Shown here in pieces: positions 8,751 to 18,489 of a DNA stretch of 34,892 bases. Made by a program: the position numbers and the translations under genes. The notes under the pieces are model-generated. The model worked only from the letters and a program-made list of their open reading frames with translations. It was not told where the DNA came from and ran no database searches. The stretch spans positions 1-34,892 of the forward strand of contig JAFYZU010000055.1 of the NCBI GenBank assembly GCA_017548565.1, read 5' to 3'. Every line of letters starts with the position of its first letter. Positions within the stretch are counted from its first letter, which is position 1. Source of the DNA: Treponema sp. (GTDB taxonomy: Bacteria > Spirochaetota > Spirochaetia > Treponematales > Treponemataceae).

Positions 8751-10298
8751 TTATTTTCTTATCCTGTAAAGAGTATAGATTTTTCCGTCAACAGCAAAGC
8801 AGTCAAGAGGAGTAAGCGATGCAGGAGTCAGCACAATAATATCTTTATCGGGTGTGGTAACTTCACTTCCACGTACAGTTTCAATTTTTGTTCCATATTC
8901 AAGAACATAAAATTCTGCAAGTGACGAAACCTGTAAATCTGAACGGAATTGTATTGCAACCTTTGATCCGGCTGTCATAGTAGAATAAAAGCCTCGTTCA
9001 GTTCCCTTGTCTGTTTTTAAAGTATAGATATTATCTTCAAAGGTGATTGAAAGAAGAGTATCAGCTGTTGCCCACGACGAGGCCTTTTCTATTTCTGAAC
9101 GGATTTCTCCTTCAAAATCTTCCGGTTTCTGTTCATCGAAAGTGCTCTGCAGGCTTACCTTTTTATAATTTCCATCCCAAAGATTATCTTCGTTAATGAT
9201 AAGATTTACATCATCGCGGGTATAGATTTTTATTTCATCAAGACTTACAAGACTTACATCATAGCGTCTGTGAAGATTAGAGATAGAAGAATTGACGGAT
9301 GAAATATAAATACCGTTATGACGTACACGGCTTACACCCCATACGTAAATTTCCTGAATATTTCCATAATACTGGATGATTTCTTTATTGGCATAATCAA
9401 AATAAAAATATCTGACTTTTTTGTCTACGTTCGAGGTTTTATACCACAAGCCATTTAAAAAATCGGCAAAGGTTTCAAGATTTCCGTCCTGAATCCTTGA
9501 AAGTTCACGTGCGGCAAGCTTGTTTGCAGGAATTACAACCTCACGTGCAAGTTCATATTTCTGTGTCGAAGCATTCCATTTGTATTCACTCTGAATCTGA
9601 TTAAGAGCTTTTTTATCGTCATCAGTAACAAAAGAAGAAGCCTGCGAGCTGTAAACCCATACGGAACAGCTTTCACCGCTTGAAACAGAAAGCTCATAGG
9701 TATCGGCCCTGTCTACCTGCTGAATGAAAATCGTATCATCAGAAATAAAATCTCCGATTAACAGGAATTCAGGCTTCTGATTATCTTCTGAATAAATGAA
9801 AATCTGCATTACAGAATTGTCTTCATCATCAATACCCTGATAGATAAGGGAAATCCTGTGATCACCGGTAATATCATAAGCATAAACGGACATTGTATTT
9901 GCCCTTGTAATAAGCGTCGGGATTTCCGGAAGACGGTCGTAAGAAGATGTATCTTTGTTATAGACACCCGGAAGAATACAGACATTTTCTGAGCCTGCAC
10001 GACGGATTAAAGCAACCTCGTCATCATAAGTATCGTTATTAAAATCAACTGAAATTGTAGATATTACCGTTTCATTAGGATTAAGAGAGATGAACGAATT
10101 AAAGGTTTCTGTGTTTTTTGAAGAGTCAGTTTCCTCGTTTGTATTATTTCCAGATTGATTTGTTTTTGGGGTAACGATTTTTGAACGATTCTGATTTACT
10201 TCAACAACCTCTTTTTTATTTACCTTCTGAAAAACAAAAAGTGCTGCAATACCAAGAGCAATCACAGAAAATATGATGATATAAAACCGAGTCTTCAT
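8751..10298 (-). CDS. membrane-anchored extracytoplasmic protein of unknown function
   Basis: A 515-residue protein not assigned to a family. One N-terminal membrane helix (about 5-23) without a cysteine lipobox is followed by a Ser/Thr/Asn-rich linker (35-70) and a large beta-rich region. Two acidic loops, D-x-N-x-D-x-x-D at 85-92 (DFNNDTYDDEVALI) and DITGDHRISLIY at 142-153, look like FG-GAP/VCBS-type calcium-binding blades, so the first half may be a partial beta-propeller. The second half (from about 260) is beta-rich with no recognised motif. It sits 62 bases upstream of alaS and 74 bases downstream of ilvD. The start has no Shine-Dalgarno sequence but lies six bases from a -10-like box. 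Confidence 0.7.
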   Translation of the reverse strand: MKTRFYIIIFSVIALGIAALFVFQKVNKKEVVEVNQNRSKIVTPKTNQSGNNTNEETDSSKNTETFNSFISLNPNETVISTISVDFNNDTYDDEVALIRRAGSENVCILPGVYNKDTSSYDRLPEIPTLITRANTMSVYAYDITGDHRISLIYQGIDDEDNSVMQIFIYSEDNQKPEFLLIGDFISDDTIFIQQVDRADTYELSVSSGESCSVWVYSSQASSFVTDDDKKALNQIQSEYKWNASTQKYELAREVVIPANKLAARELSRIQDGNLETFADFLNGLWYKTSNVDKKVRYFYFDYANKEIIQYYGNIQEIYVWGVSRVRHNGIYISSVNSSISNLHRRYDVSLVSLDEIKIYTRDDVNLIINEDNLWDGNYKKVSLQSTFDEQKPEDFEGEIRSEIEKASSWATADTLLSITFEDNIYTLKTDKGTERGFYSTMTAGSKVAIQFRSDLQVSSLAEFYVLEYGTKIETVRGSEVTTPDKDIIVLTPASLTPLDCFAVDGKIYTLYRIRK

Positions 10299-10304
10299 AA
10301 CTTT

Positions 10305-10333
10305 ATAATAATGATATTTTTTGATTTCTACAA
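10305..10333 (-). promoter_or_regulatory. promoter for the 515-residue unknown gene, close to its start
   Basis: Minus-strand TTGTAG (10328-10333), 17 bases, TATTAT (10305-10310). The ATG at 10298 is six bases downstream, again predicting a leaderless or nearly leaderless message. The -35 is weak (3 of 6) and the -10 fits 5 of 6. Confidence 0.45.
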
Positions 10334-10372
10334 TATAAGAGGTTATTAAAAAAGTAACAAGATCATCATTTT

Positions 10373-12058
10373 CTACTGCAATACTGCCCCTTTATCTGCA
10401 GATGAAACTAATTTTGCATAACGTGCAAGATAACCTGTCTTTACCTTTGGTTCAGGACAAACCCATTCGTTACGACGTTCTGCAAGTTCTTCATCACTTA
10501 CTTCAAGCGTAATTTTATATGCATTTATATCAATTGAAATCATATCGCCTTCTTTGACTAATGCAATAGGTCCGCCGACTGCTGCTTCTGGTGAACAATG
10601 ACCAAGAGATGCACCTCTTGTTGCACCGCTGAAACGTCCATCAGTAATAAGAACTACTTCTTTATCAAGTCCCTGGCCTGCAAGTGCCGCAGTTACCGCA
10701 AGCATTTCCCGCATACCTGGTCCACCCTTTGGTCCTTCGTAACGGATTACAACAACATCACCCTTATTGATTTTACGTCCCTGTACGGCATCCATCGCTT
10801 CACTTTCATCATTAAATACACGGGCAGGTCCTGTATGCTTCATAAGCTCCTTTGCACAGGCAGAGCGTTTTACTACAGTTCCGTTTGGAGCAAGATTACC
10901 GAACAGAATTGCAAGTCCACCGTTGTCGCTGAACGGATTTTCAATCGGACGGATAGTTTCTGGATCGCGGTTTACAACATCCTTTATATTTTCTGCAATC
11001 GTTTTTCCTGTAACGGTAATAAGAGAAGTATCGATAAGATTCTTTTTTGAAAGCTCCTTCAAAACTGCCTGAACGCCGCCAGCCTCATCAAGCTCGCACA
11101 TAAAGGTATGACCGGCCGGTGCCAGATGACAAAGATTCGGTGTTCTGTTGGAAATTTCGTTTACTTCCTTTAAATCAATTGTAATTCCCGCTTCAGCAGC
11201 AATCGCAGGTACATGAAGCATTGTATTGCTTGAACATCCAAGAGCCATGTCTGCAGCGAGTGCATTTATGAAATTCTGTCTTGTAAACATTCTTCGTGCA
11301 GTAATTCCTTCATTGAACATCTGCATAACCTGCATACCCGCTTTTTTTGCAAGGGCAATTCTTCGTCCTGTTACGGCTGGAATTGTTCCGTTTCCCGGAA
11401 GTCCAAGGCCTATTGCTTCTGTAAGACAGTTCATTGAATTTGCAGTAAACATGCCCGAACATGCCCCGCAGCCGGGACACGCATTCTGTTCCATTTCCTT
11501 AAGCTGTTTTTCATTTATTCTTCCACCGGCAACCGCACCGACTGCTTCGAACATGTCTGAAAGCGAAAGATTACGTCCTGCATACGGATTAGTATCATCT
11601 TTACCGGGAATACGTCCGGGCATCATCGGGCCTCCGGAACAAAAAACTGTCGGTAAATCAAGACGTGCAGCCGCCATAAGCATTCCCGGAACAATTTTAT
11701 CGCAGTTAGGAATCATTACGATTGCATCAAACTGATGAGCCTTTACCATGCATTCAATTGAATCTGCTATAAGCTCACGGGTTACAAGAGAATATTTCAT
11801 TCCTTCATGTCCCATCGCTATTCCATCACACACGCCTATTGCCGGAAATTCAACCGGTGTTCCGCCAGCCATTCTTATTCCGTCTTTAACTGCCTGCGCT
11901 ATTCTGTCAAGCTCTATATGCCCCGGTATGATTTCATTCTTTGCACAGCATACTCCAATAAGAGGCTTTTCGAGTTCTTCGTCTGTATAACCCATTGCAT
12001 AAAATAACGAGCGGTGTGGTGCTCTCTGAACACCTTTTTTTGCGTTGTCACTTTTCAT
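10373..12058 (-). CDS. ilvD: dihydroxy-acid dehydratase
   Basis: Iron-sulfur dehydratase of valine, isoleucine and pantothenate-precursor synthesis, turning 2,3-dihydroxy-3-methyl acids into 2-oxo acids. The 561 residues match the family length. Motifs: [13 protein letters not shown] (36-47), [15 protein letters not shown] (77-91), the cluster signature [11 protein letters not shown] (116-126), [18 protein letters not shown] (about 195-212), and GRFSGATRG plus GHCSPEA near the C-terminus. CAGGAAGA precedes the ATG. No other branched-chain amino acid gene is adjacent. It begins 27 bases after the stop of the leucine-rich-repeat gene and may be read through from it. Confidence 0.96.
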   Translation of the reverse strand: MKSDNAKKGVQRAPHRSLFYAMGYTDEELEKPLIGVCCAKNEIIPGHIELDRIAQAVKDGIRMAGGTPVEFPAIGVCDGIAMGHEGMKYSLVTRELIADSIECMVKAHQFDAIVMIPNCDKIVPGMLMAAARLDLPTVFCSGGPMMPGRIPGKDDTNPYAGRNLSLSDMFEAVGAVAGGRINEKQLKEMEQNACPGCGACSGMFTANSMNCLTEAIGLGLPGNGTIPAVTGRRIALAKKAGMQVMQMFNEGITARRMFTRQNFINALAADMALGCSSNTMLHVPAIAAEAGITIDLKEVNEISNRTPNLCHLAPAGHTFMCELDEAGGVQAVLKELSKKNLIDTSLITVTGKTIAENIKDVVNRDPETIRPIENPFSDNGGLAILFGNLAPNGTVVKRSACAKELMKHTGPARVFNDESEAMDAVQGRKINKGDVVVIRYEGPKGGPGMREMLAVTAALAGQGLDKEVVLITDGRFSGATRGASLGHCSPEAAVGGPIALVKEGDMISIDINAYKITLEVSDEELAERRNEWVCPEPKVKTGYLARYAKLVSSADKGAVLQ

Positions 12059-12085
12059 TTTAATCTTCCTGATTTTTAGAATTTA

Positions 12086-13633
12086 TTAATCGTATTTATC
12101 CTGAATTACAATCTTGATTAACGATTTATTCTTTATGCTGATTTTTTTCCTTTGAGAAACAAGATCATCATGGTCAAGACTGATTCTGGAAAGTTTACAT
12201 ATTTTTTTCGCGTACTCAGACAGCTTTGCCGGACAATTTGCTTCACAGGCAAAAACTACATTTCTCTGACTTATAAAATGATAGAAAAACTGAGAAAATT
12301 CATCATCGTCAACTGGAAGCCCGCTCAAAAGAACGATTCGTTTAAAATCCTGAACATGAGCAAAGGTCCTGCAGCATTTTTCAAGCTTTGCAGAAAAGAC
12401 TGGGACACCGTCGGCATCTACCGTTTTTTCGGCGATTACAAAAAGATCTGTATCTATCGGGAGCTCACCTGCCGGAGTATTTTCAATTATTCTGTTTAAC
12501 TGAACGCTGTCCAGAAGAATCTGCATTTTTGCAGCCTGTGCATCATCTGTTGAAGGAGCAACCATCGATTCAGAAATTGTCTCTGAACTTTCATTCGAAG
12601 AAAAAAGATCTGCAAGCTCTTCATCCGAAACTGTTCCGTTATTAACGTTCGGACTGTCATTCATTACATCAATCATCTGTGTAAGAATTTCACCTTCTTC
12701 TTTTCCGACAGACACATCCTGTGTAAGCTCATTTCTGTCTTTTTCTTCATTCATGATATCGTTTACTGCTTCATCAACATTATTACCACCCATAATAATC
12801 TCCTCTTCCGGTGCTACAGATATGAATTCATCTTCAGCGCCTTCTATTTCTGAACTGAATGTTTCATCAATTTCATCATTATCTTCGTTTGTAAAGAACG
12901 GTTCGGTTTCGTCATCAACATTATCCTTGAACAGCTGAATCTGATCATTCTGGATTTTATTGACCTTGAGCTTAAGTTTATCACCTTTTGCAGTTTTTTC
13001 ATACAGACATCCGTCTTCTTCATTAACAAAGAAAATCGGATTATTACCGTTCATGCGGATTTTAGAAATATTATTGCAGCCCTTAAAAGCGTCATCATCA
13101 AGCTGATATAAAGTTTCTGGAAAAACAATGGTTGTAAGCGAGGTACAATCTGCAACAGCATTTGCATAAATTCTTTCAACTGTATTCGGAATTACAAGAG
13201 TCCTAAGAGAAGAACAGCCTGCAAGACAATTTTCAGGTAAAGATGTTAATCCTGCACGGAATGGAATTTCAGGCATAGAAGAACATCCGTTGAATAAGCC
13301 CTCTGGAAAAAAATCTACAACATAAGGCATGTTAACCTGTTCAAGCGATGAACAGCCGGAAAACATATATGCAGAAAGCTGAATTAAAGTAGAAGGAAGC
13401 TTTACCTTTTTAAGATTCTTTGAATTTTCAAAAAGACAATTTCCTACCTGCTTGACTGAATCCGGAAGTGAAATCTGCTCGTAATTACAGCCTGAAAAAA
13501 CTTCGCCTTCAATATATCTTGCACCAAAAGGAACCCTGCCGGTAAATTCAGAACTTTCTGTATCTATACCGACAATCGTCTGCATGTCTGAAGTATATAT
13601 AAGTCCGTTTTTTTTAATATAATTAACATCCAT
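12086..13633 (-). CDS. BspA-like leucine-rich-repeat protein with acidic linker and unique C-terminal domain
   Basis: About 515 residues from the ATG at 13633. The N-terminal part (to about residue 205) is a run of LRR_5/BspA-type repeats, with units such as FSGCSSLEQVNMP, FNGCSSMPEIPF, LAGCSSLRTLVIP, VADCTSLTTIVFP and FKGCNNISKIRM. A very acidic, Ser/Asn-rich linker follows (about 240-370) and then a folded-looking C-terminal domain of about 150 residues with no recognised family. Unlike secreted BspA proteins it has no signal peptide from either possible start, so it is probably cytoplasmic unless exported another way. An alternative TTG start at 13669 coincides with the candidate -35 box, which argues against it. 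No Shine-Dalgarno sequence is seen. Confidence 0.75.
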   Translation of the reverse strand: MDVNYIKKNGLIYTSDMQTIVGIDTESSEFTGRVPFGARYIEGEVFSGCNYEQISLPDSVKQVGNCLFENSKNLKKVKLPSTLIQLSAYMFSGCSSLEQVNMPYVVDFFPEGLFNGCSSMPEIPFRAGLTSLPENCLAGCSSLRTLVIPNTVERIYANAVADCTSLTTIVFPETLYQLDDDAFKGCNNISKIRMNGNNPIFFVNEEDGCLYEKTAKGDKLKLKVNKIQNDQIQLFKDNVDDETEPFFTNEDNDEIDETFSSEIEGAEDEFISVAPEEEIIMGGNNVDEAVNDIMNEEKDRNELTQDVSVGKEEGEILTQMIDVMNDSPNVNNGTVSDEELADLFSSNESSETISESMVAPSTDDAQAAKMQILLDSVQLNRIIENTPAGELPIDTDLFVIAEKTVDADGVPVFSAKLEKCCRTFAHVQDFKRIVLLSGLPVDDDEFSQFFYHFISQRNVVFACEANCPAKLSEYAKKICKLSRISLDHDDLVSQRKKISIKNKSLIKIVIQDKYD

Positions 13634-13640
13634 ATTATTT

Positions 13641-13669
13641 ATTTTATTCCATATTTCGTTATATCGCAA
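13641..13669 (-). promoter_or_regulatory. promoter for the leucine-rich-repeat gene, predicting a leaderless mRNA
   Basis: Minus-strand TTGCGA (13664-13669), 17 bases, TAAAAT (13641-13646), then seven bases to the ATG at 13633. It lies in the short gap after the alpha-galactosidase stop and decides the start choice for the downstream gene. Confidence 0.45.
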
Positions 13670-13686
13670 TTATATTTTTAAAGAAT

Positions 13687-15528
13687 TCATTTTTTCAAAA
13701 GCATAACCATGCCCCGGAAGTCACCGTCAAGCTGTGATCCAAAGCTTTCTTCAATGCTCCATCCCTTGAGTAAATCTTCAACCGGAGGATTTGCGCCGTT
13801 TTCAAAGGTGTGAATAATTAAAAGTGCTTCGTTGCCAAGTTCACGCAGAACTGCCTGATATCCTTTAGGATTAAGATAATTTTTAACATCTGTACGGATT
13901 ACCCTTGTAAAACCGTCTTTTATTATGTGTTTTACCATGCCGTAAAAACTGACTGCGTCTTTTACTGCGTTCCACTGATTTTCGTTCAAATCAAATATTT
14001 CACCCGAAAGACAGAAGCGTCCCAGAAATGCAGATGTCAAAACAAACTTAATACGGTCAAGGTCTGCATTTGCGCGCATAACCGCCCAGATCTGGCTTTG
14101 CTCCGGTCTTATAAGCCTGTGTAAGTTTGCTGCAACTAACGGAATATCTACTGCTTCGTGGGCGTCAGAAAAACTTGCCTGACTCACAAGCTCCATCATT
14201 GAAGGTTCAAGTCTGTGTCCTCCGCTCGCACAGTTTTCTATTACAAGCTCAGGCATTTCTTCTGCAAGATGACGAAAATAATTCCTGCTTCCCTCAACTG
14301 CTTTTCGAAGTCCTTCACCATAACTTTCTTCTCCGTCGACACCCTGCCCTATACATTCGTTGTAATCAACCTTAAGGTAGCCCATGCCGCACTCTTTTAA
14401 AAGTCCAAGCACATGCTCGTCAAGATAATCCCAGACCCATTTCTGCCTCATATCCCAAAAGCGGCGGGAACCTACAGTTACAGGATATCCATCGCGTTTA
14501 AGGAGGTGGTCTGTTTCATTAAAGGTCTTTGCAACACTTCCCACATTTTCCATTTCAAACCAGATGCCTGGAATAAGATTATGAGAACGTATCATTTCTG
14601 CAGCTGCCTTTATGCCGTCGGGAAAAAGCTTCTTGCTTGGAATCCAGTCGCCGGCTGCATCAAACCAGTTTTCGATTCCTTCGGGTTTATACCAGCCGCA
14701 GTCAATTACAAGATAGCGCACATCAGTGCCGTCAAGTCGTTCTGCAGTTTTCTTAAGATTTTCAAAAGACGGGTCGCCCCAGGTTGTGCAGTATTCATTA
14801 AAGATTACAGGAAGATCTGCGTCTACTTTTGCAATCCGAGGCTTCTGCGCTTTTACAAGCTTGTCGCACACTTCTTCAAGACTTTTTCCTTCTGCAATCA
14901 TTGCTTTTGGACTTTCAAAGGTTTCTCCGGCAGCAAGTTTTTTTGTCCAGGCACCAAAATCTCTGTCGGCAAGTCCACCCGTTACGCTTATATCATCTGT
15001 ATTCCGGAAAATTTCAATCTGCCAGCTTGAAGCACAATAAACCTGAATGCCGGTAAAATTGCCGGTTTCACTGTCTTCAAGAACAAGAAAAGGAAACCAC
15101 TTGCGAACAGGCATAGACCCAATCTGCCCGAATTTTTCAATCCTAAAGCCATGATTTGCCCAGGAACGCTCAAAGTTCAAATCAGTCAATTCCTGCGACA
15201 AAAGCTTTCCTTCTGCACTCCAGAAAGAGGTGGCCCGGGGAATCTTATCTGCCTTGATTTTTTTAATCGCAAAGCTGGAAAGAAGTTCAATATAAGTTTC
15301 GTTTTGTGATTTGTTTTCTATGATTGTACGGCATTCAGTTACACCGGAAGCCACCGCCTTGTGATATGCAGTCAGATATATACCGTCAAACTCATACCTT
15401 GTAAAATCCTTACTGTTTTCAGTTTCTTTCATCTTCTGAACAGATTCACTCTGCGAAAGGGTATGTCCGTTACCGTAACCATTATTATAACTGTCACCGC
15501 GTCTGCGCCATTCTACATAAAATTCCAT
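13687..15528 (-). CDS. alpha-galactosidase, glycoside hydrolase family 36
   Basis: Releases terminal alpha-linked galactose (melibiose, raffinose family, galactomannan fragments). The 613 residues hold an N-terminal beta-sandwich (about 1-230) and a TIM barrel. The nucleophile motif is LKVDYN (385-390, Asp388), the acid/base is in SFSDAHE (Asp455), and ENCASGG (431-437) and IDCGWY (275-280) are typical of the family. There is no signal peptide, so it works on imported sugars in the cytosol. It starts 12 bases after the stop of the alpha/beta hydrolase with AAGGA before the ATG, indicating one operon. No sugar transporter is adjacent. A raffinose- or stachyose-type substrate is inferred from the family only. 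Confidence 0.92.
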   Translation of the reverse strand: MEFYVEWRRRGDSYNNGYGNGHTLSQSESVQKMKETENSKDFTRYEFDGIYLTAYHKAVASGVTECRTIIENKSQNETYIELLSSFAIKKIKADKIPRATSFWSAEGKLLSQELTDLNFERSWANHGFRIEKFGQIGSMPVRKWFPFLVLEDSETGNFTGIQVYCASSWQIEIFRNTDDISVTGGLADRDFGAWTKKLAAGETFESPKAMIAEGKSLEEVCDKLVKAQKPRIAKVDADLPVIFNEYCTTWGDPSFENLKKTAERLDGTDVRYLVIDCGWYKPEGIENWFDAAGDWIPSKKLFPDGIKAAAEMIRSHNLIPGIWFEMENVGSVAKTFNETDHLLKRDGYPVTVGSRRFWDMRQKWVWDYLDEHVLGLLKECGMGYLKVDYNECIGQGVDGEESYGEGLRKAVEGSRNYFRHLAEEMPELVIENCASGGHRLEPSMMELVSQASFSDAHEAVDIPLVAANLHRLIRPEQSQIWAVMRANADLDRIKFVLTSAFLGRFCLSGEIFDLNENQWNAVKDAVSFYGMVKHIIKDGFTRVIRTDVKNYLNPKGYQAVLRELGNEALLIIHTFENGANPPVEDLLKGWSIEESFGSQLDGDFRGMVMLLKK

Positions 15529-15540
15529 AAATAATTCCTT

Positions 15541-16386
15541 TTATTTTTCTTCAACCGGTAAATACCATTTTCCAGTCTTCAGTACATTCTTTATAAAGCG
15601 CTGGGTAACATCGCAGGTTTCTTCTATTAAATCTGTATCTATGTCGTGTCCGCAATTTGAATAAATTACAAGCTTACAGTGCGGAAGACATTTTGCAGTA
15701 CGAATCATAAGCTCCGGGGTGCTGATAGGATCTTCTGTGCCGCCGATTATTAAAACAGGCGTTGTGATTTTTTTAATTGCTTCGCAAAGCTTTTCTTCAC
15801 TGCCAAGTGCCATGAGCGGGCGGCCGTAATCAACCTTGCGTTCAAGCTCAGGAGCCGGCGGCTGGGCTGCTATATGTGCACTGCGTCGGTCTCGTCTAAG
15901 CTGGCGGGCCGGGTCATCGTCAATCGGAGGATTAAACGGCGGGATTTCTTTTATGATTCCCTGTACAAGCATCTGGCGGTAAGACATTGTTCCTTCTGCA
16001 AGAGAGTGAGGACCGGGTACAACTGCAACAAAAGCATTTATCCGTTCTGCATGACGAAGCATTAAGTGCCAGCCTGTTCCTGCACCATGAGAAGCGCCCA
16101 TATAAACAAAATGGTCAATTCCCATCTTGTCGGCAAAAGCAATTACATCATCTGCAAAAATATCGTACCAGTGCTCACCGTAATCTTCTTCTACAAGTGT
16201 CGAAGGATGAAAGCCGCGGAGTGTAATGCAGAAAACATGAAAGCCAAGTGTTGCCAGGTACTGCTGCATGCCCTTTGGATAAAACCCGACCTGAGCCGAA
16301 AGAATGATGTTATCTGAGTCCAGCGGTCCTGTTCCGTATTCTTCATAAAAAAGAGAGATTGTGTCTGTAATCTGAACCTGCGGCAT
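15541..16386 (-). CDS. alpha/beta-hydrolase fold esterase-like protein
   Basis: A 281-residue cytoplasmic hydrolase. The catalytic triad is visible: nucleophile Ser in MGASHGAG, acid Asp in GGTEDPIS, and His in NCGHDID near the C-terminus. An Arg/Pro-rich lid segment (ARQLRRDRRSAHIAAQPPAP) lies between the core halves. The substrate is not predictable; homoserine transacetylase-like, haloperoxidase-like and lactonase-like members share this layout. It is the first gene of the cluster with the GH36 enzyme, so deacylation of plant-derived glycosides is a reasonable guess, no more. The ribosome site is CAGGAG; a TATAAT on the minus strand at 16410-16415 could be its -10 box, with no good -35. 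Confidence 0.85.
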   Translation of the reverse strand: MPQVQITDTISLFYEEYGTGPLDSDNIILSAQVGFYPKGMQQYLATLGFHVFCITLRGFHPSTLVEEDYGEHWYDIFADDVIAFADKMGIDHFVYMGASHGAGTGWHLMLRHAERINAFVAVVPGPHSLAEGTMSYRQMLVQGIIKEIPPFNPPIDDDPARQLRRDRRSAHIAAQPPAPELERKVDYGRPLMALGSEEKLCEAIKKITTPVLIIGGTEDPISTPELMIRTAKCLPHCKLVIYSNCGHDIDTDLIEETCDVTQRFIKNVLKTGKWYLPVEEK

Positions 16387-16522
16387 TATTTACTCCTGAA
16401 TTTTTAAATATTATATTTATAGATGAAGTTTAATTCTAGATGTCCATTGTAAGCAGAACACTTAAATTCTTCTTATTAAAAATATTTTAAAAAAGATTGT
16501 TTTCTTTATATTAATATCATGT

Positions 16523-16554
16523 TATAATGAATCTGATATTTAATCTTTTGAGGG
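16523..16554 (+). promoter_or_regulatory. chemoreceptor gene -10 box and ribosome site
   Basis: TATAAT at 16523-16528 lies 35 bases before the ATG; the nearest -35 candidate, TTGTTT (16497-16502), is 20 bases away. GAGGG at 16550-16554 is the ribosome site. No sigma28 motif is seen here. The rest of 16387-16522 is AT-rich and shared with the divergent hydrolase gene. Confidence 0.4.
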
Positions 16555-16563
16555 TATTATATT

Positions 16564-18420
16564 ATGGATAACGAAAACAAAATCAACGCATTACCATTTA
16601 AAGTATTAGTATATTATTTATGTTTATTTTTCGTTCCCTGTGCATCTACAGTAACACTCCTTGCTCGCTATAAAATCATGACCTGGGAACAGATGAGAGT
16701 TGCTTATTTCTGGTCCATGCCATTAATTGCTACAGGAGCAGTTTTTGGTTTTTCAATTCTTCTATACATAATCCTGTGCATTAAGCTTTCGAAATTTGAT
16801 GGTTCCGAAGAAGAAACAGTTTCGTGCAATAAATTCATCAAGCGTTTTATTATGATTGTAATGATTTTGGCTACACTTAACGGTCCTTTTGTTGCATTTC
16901 TTGTTACTATTGCATGTAAAGTTAAAAACATAAAATGTATGACAGGCGGCGTTTATCTTGTTTCATGCGGTTCTGTCTGCCTTTTTGCATTGTTTTTCTA
17001 TATCTGCTTTTTACAGAATCTTGAAAAAAATCTTTATAACCTTCCGTTCCTTACAGAATATAAATCAATGTCTCTTACGTTAAGAAGCATTCTTGTTACG
17101 GCATTCGGCTGTACAGGGCTTTTATGCGTTACTATTGCACCGCTTCTTTCTGAATCATTACATGCTCTAAAAATCGGTCAAATTGTAAGCGAATACATTA
17201 TTCCTTCTGCAGTTGTAGGTTCAGCCTTTGTTGTTCTTGATTCCTACCGCCAGATGTACGGAACTTCGAACCGTGTAAATCAGATTTCAAAATTTACAAA
17301 CGGAATTACAATGAAGGATTACTCGATGGAGCCTCTAAAAGTTCTTTCCCGTGATGAATTCGGTGTTCTTATAAATGATTTGAATTCTTTCTATAGAACA
17401 ACTGCCGGACTTTTGGGAAGCATTAAATCCTCTACTTCTGCTTCGATTCTGACAGCAGAAAATCTTTCGGCAAACATGACAGAAACAACTGCCGCTATTG
17501 AACAGATTGTAGGAAATATCAACAGTGTTAAGGAACAGGTTCTTAATCAGGCTGCAGGTGTTGAAGAATCAAAATCAACCGTAGACACAATGGTTATGAA
17601 CCTTGATAAGCTTACACAAAGCATTACAGAACAGGTTGCAAGTGTTTCAGAATCATCTGCCGCTATTGAAGAGATGGTTGCAAACATCCGTTCAGTAACA
17701 CAGGTACTCGAAAAGAACTCAGTCTCAGTTAATAAACTCGGTGCAGAATCTGAAACAGGTCGTACAAAAATCAACGAAACAGTACTTCTTTCAAACAGTG
17801 TAATTGAACAGTCAGCAAGTCTTCTTGAAGCAAGTACAATCGTTCAGAGCATTGCAAGCCAGACCAACCTTCTTGCCATGAACGCTGCAATTGAGGCAGC
17901 ACATGCAGGTGATGCAGGTAAAGGTTTCGCCGTTGTTGCCGATGAAATCCGTAAGCTTGCAGAACAGTCAAATACACAGGGTAAGAAGATTTCTGATCAG
18001 CTTGGTGATCTTCAGACACAGATTAACGAAGTTGCTAAAAATACACAGGACGTTCAGAATCAGTTCGAGGTTATTTTCGAGCTTACATCTGTCGTTAAAA
18101 ATCAGGAAGAAGTTATTAAAGCCGCAATGGAAGAACAGGCAGGCGGAACTTCACAGATTCTTGAAGCAATGAATGAAATTAAAGACAGTACAGTTCTTGT
18201 TAAAAATAAAGCAGATGAAATTAAAGCCGGCGGTCAGCAGATTGGAGATGAAATGTCCATTCTTGCAAACGTTACGACAGAAATCAACAACGCTATGTCA
18301 GAAATGGCAACAGGAACAAGTCAGATTACAAAAGCAATTGAAGATGTAAACAGTTCTTCAGGCGAAAACAAAGAAGGTCTTGAAAAAGTAGAACAGGACG
18401 TTACTAAGTTTAAGCTGTAA
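16564..18420 (+). CDS. methyl-accepting chemotaxis protein with six-helix membrane sensor
   Basis: A 618-residue chemoreceptor. The signalling tip is canonical: [20 protein letters not shown] (433-452) and the following [17 protein letters not shown], which binds CheA/CheW. The N-terminal half is unusual. Instead of two helices flanking a periplasmic ligand domain it has about six membrane helices (roughly 11-33, 46-74, 93-118, 128-150, 172-194, 205-227) joined by short loops, followed by a HAMP-like linker (about 230-285). Sensing must therefore occur in or at the membrane. Coiled-coil helices with glutamine/glutamate pairs suitable for methylation flank the tip. It is upstream of leuS but has its own promoter region. 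Confidence 0.93.
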   Translation: MDNENKINALPFKVLVYYLCLFFVPCASTVTLLARYKIMTWEQMRVAYFWSMPLIATGAVFGFSILLYIILCIKLSKFDGSEEETVSCNKFIKRFIMIVMILATLNGPFVAFLVTIACKVKNIKCMTGGVYLVSCGSVCLFALFFYICFLQNLEKNLYNLPFLTEYKSMSLTLRSILVTAFGCTGLLCVTIAPLLSESLHALKIGQIVSEYIIPSAVVGSAFVVLDSYRQMYGTSNRVNQISKFTNGITMKDYSMEPLKVLSRDEFGVLINDLNSFYRTTAGLLGSIKSSTSASILTAENLSANMTETTAAIEQIVGNINSVKEQVLNQAAGVEESKSTVDTMVMNLDKLTQSITEQVASVSESSAAIEEMVANIRSVTQVLEKNSVSVNKLGAESETGRTKINETVLLSNSVIEQSASLLEASTIVQSIASQTNLLAMNAAIEAAHAGDAGKGFAVVADEIRKLAEQSNTQGKKISDQLGDLQTQINEVAKNTQDVQNQFEVIFELTSVVKNQEEVIKAAMEEQAGGTSQILEAMNEIKDSTVLVKNKADEIKAGGQQIGDEMSILANVTTEINNAMSEMATGTSQITKAIEDVNSSSGENKEGLEKVEQDVTKFKL

Positions 18421-18424
18421 TTTG

Positions 18425-18453
18425 TTGTATCTTTCTTAAATTTTTAGTATAAC
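18425..18453 (+). promoter_or_regulatory. leuS promoter
   Basis: TTGTAT (18425-18430), 17-base spacer, TATAAC (18448-18453). It leaves a leader of about 30 bases containing CAGGAG (18478-18483) seven bases before the ATG. No terminator separates the upstream chemoreceptor gene, so read-through is also possible. Confidence 0.5.
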
Positions 18454-18489
18454 TTTTCAATATAAGTATCTCATTTTCAGGAGTATAGA

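Noticed and set aside
14413..15030. 205-residue plus-strand frame inside the alpha-galactosidase gene
   Set aside because: Antisense shadow of a complete, well conserved GH36 enzyme.
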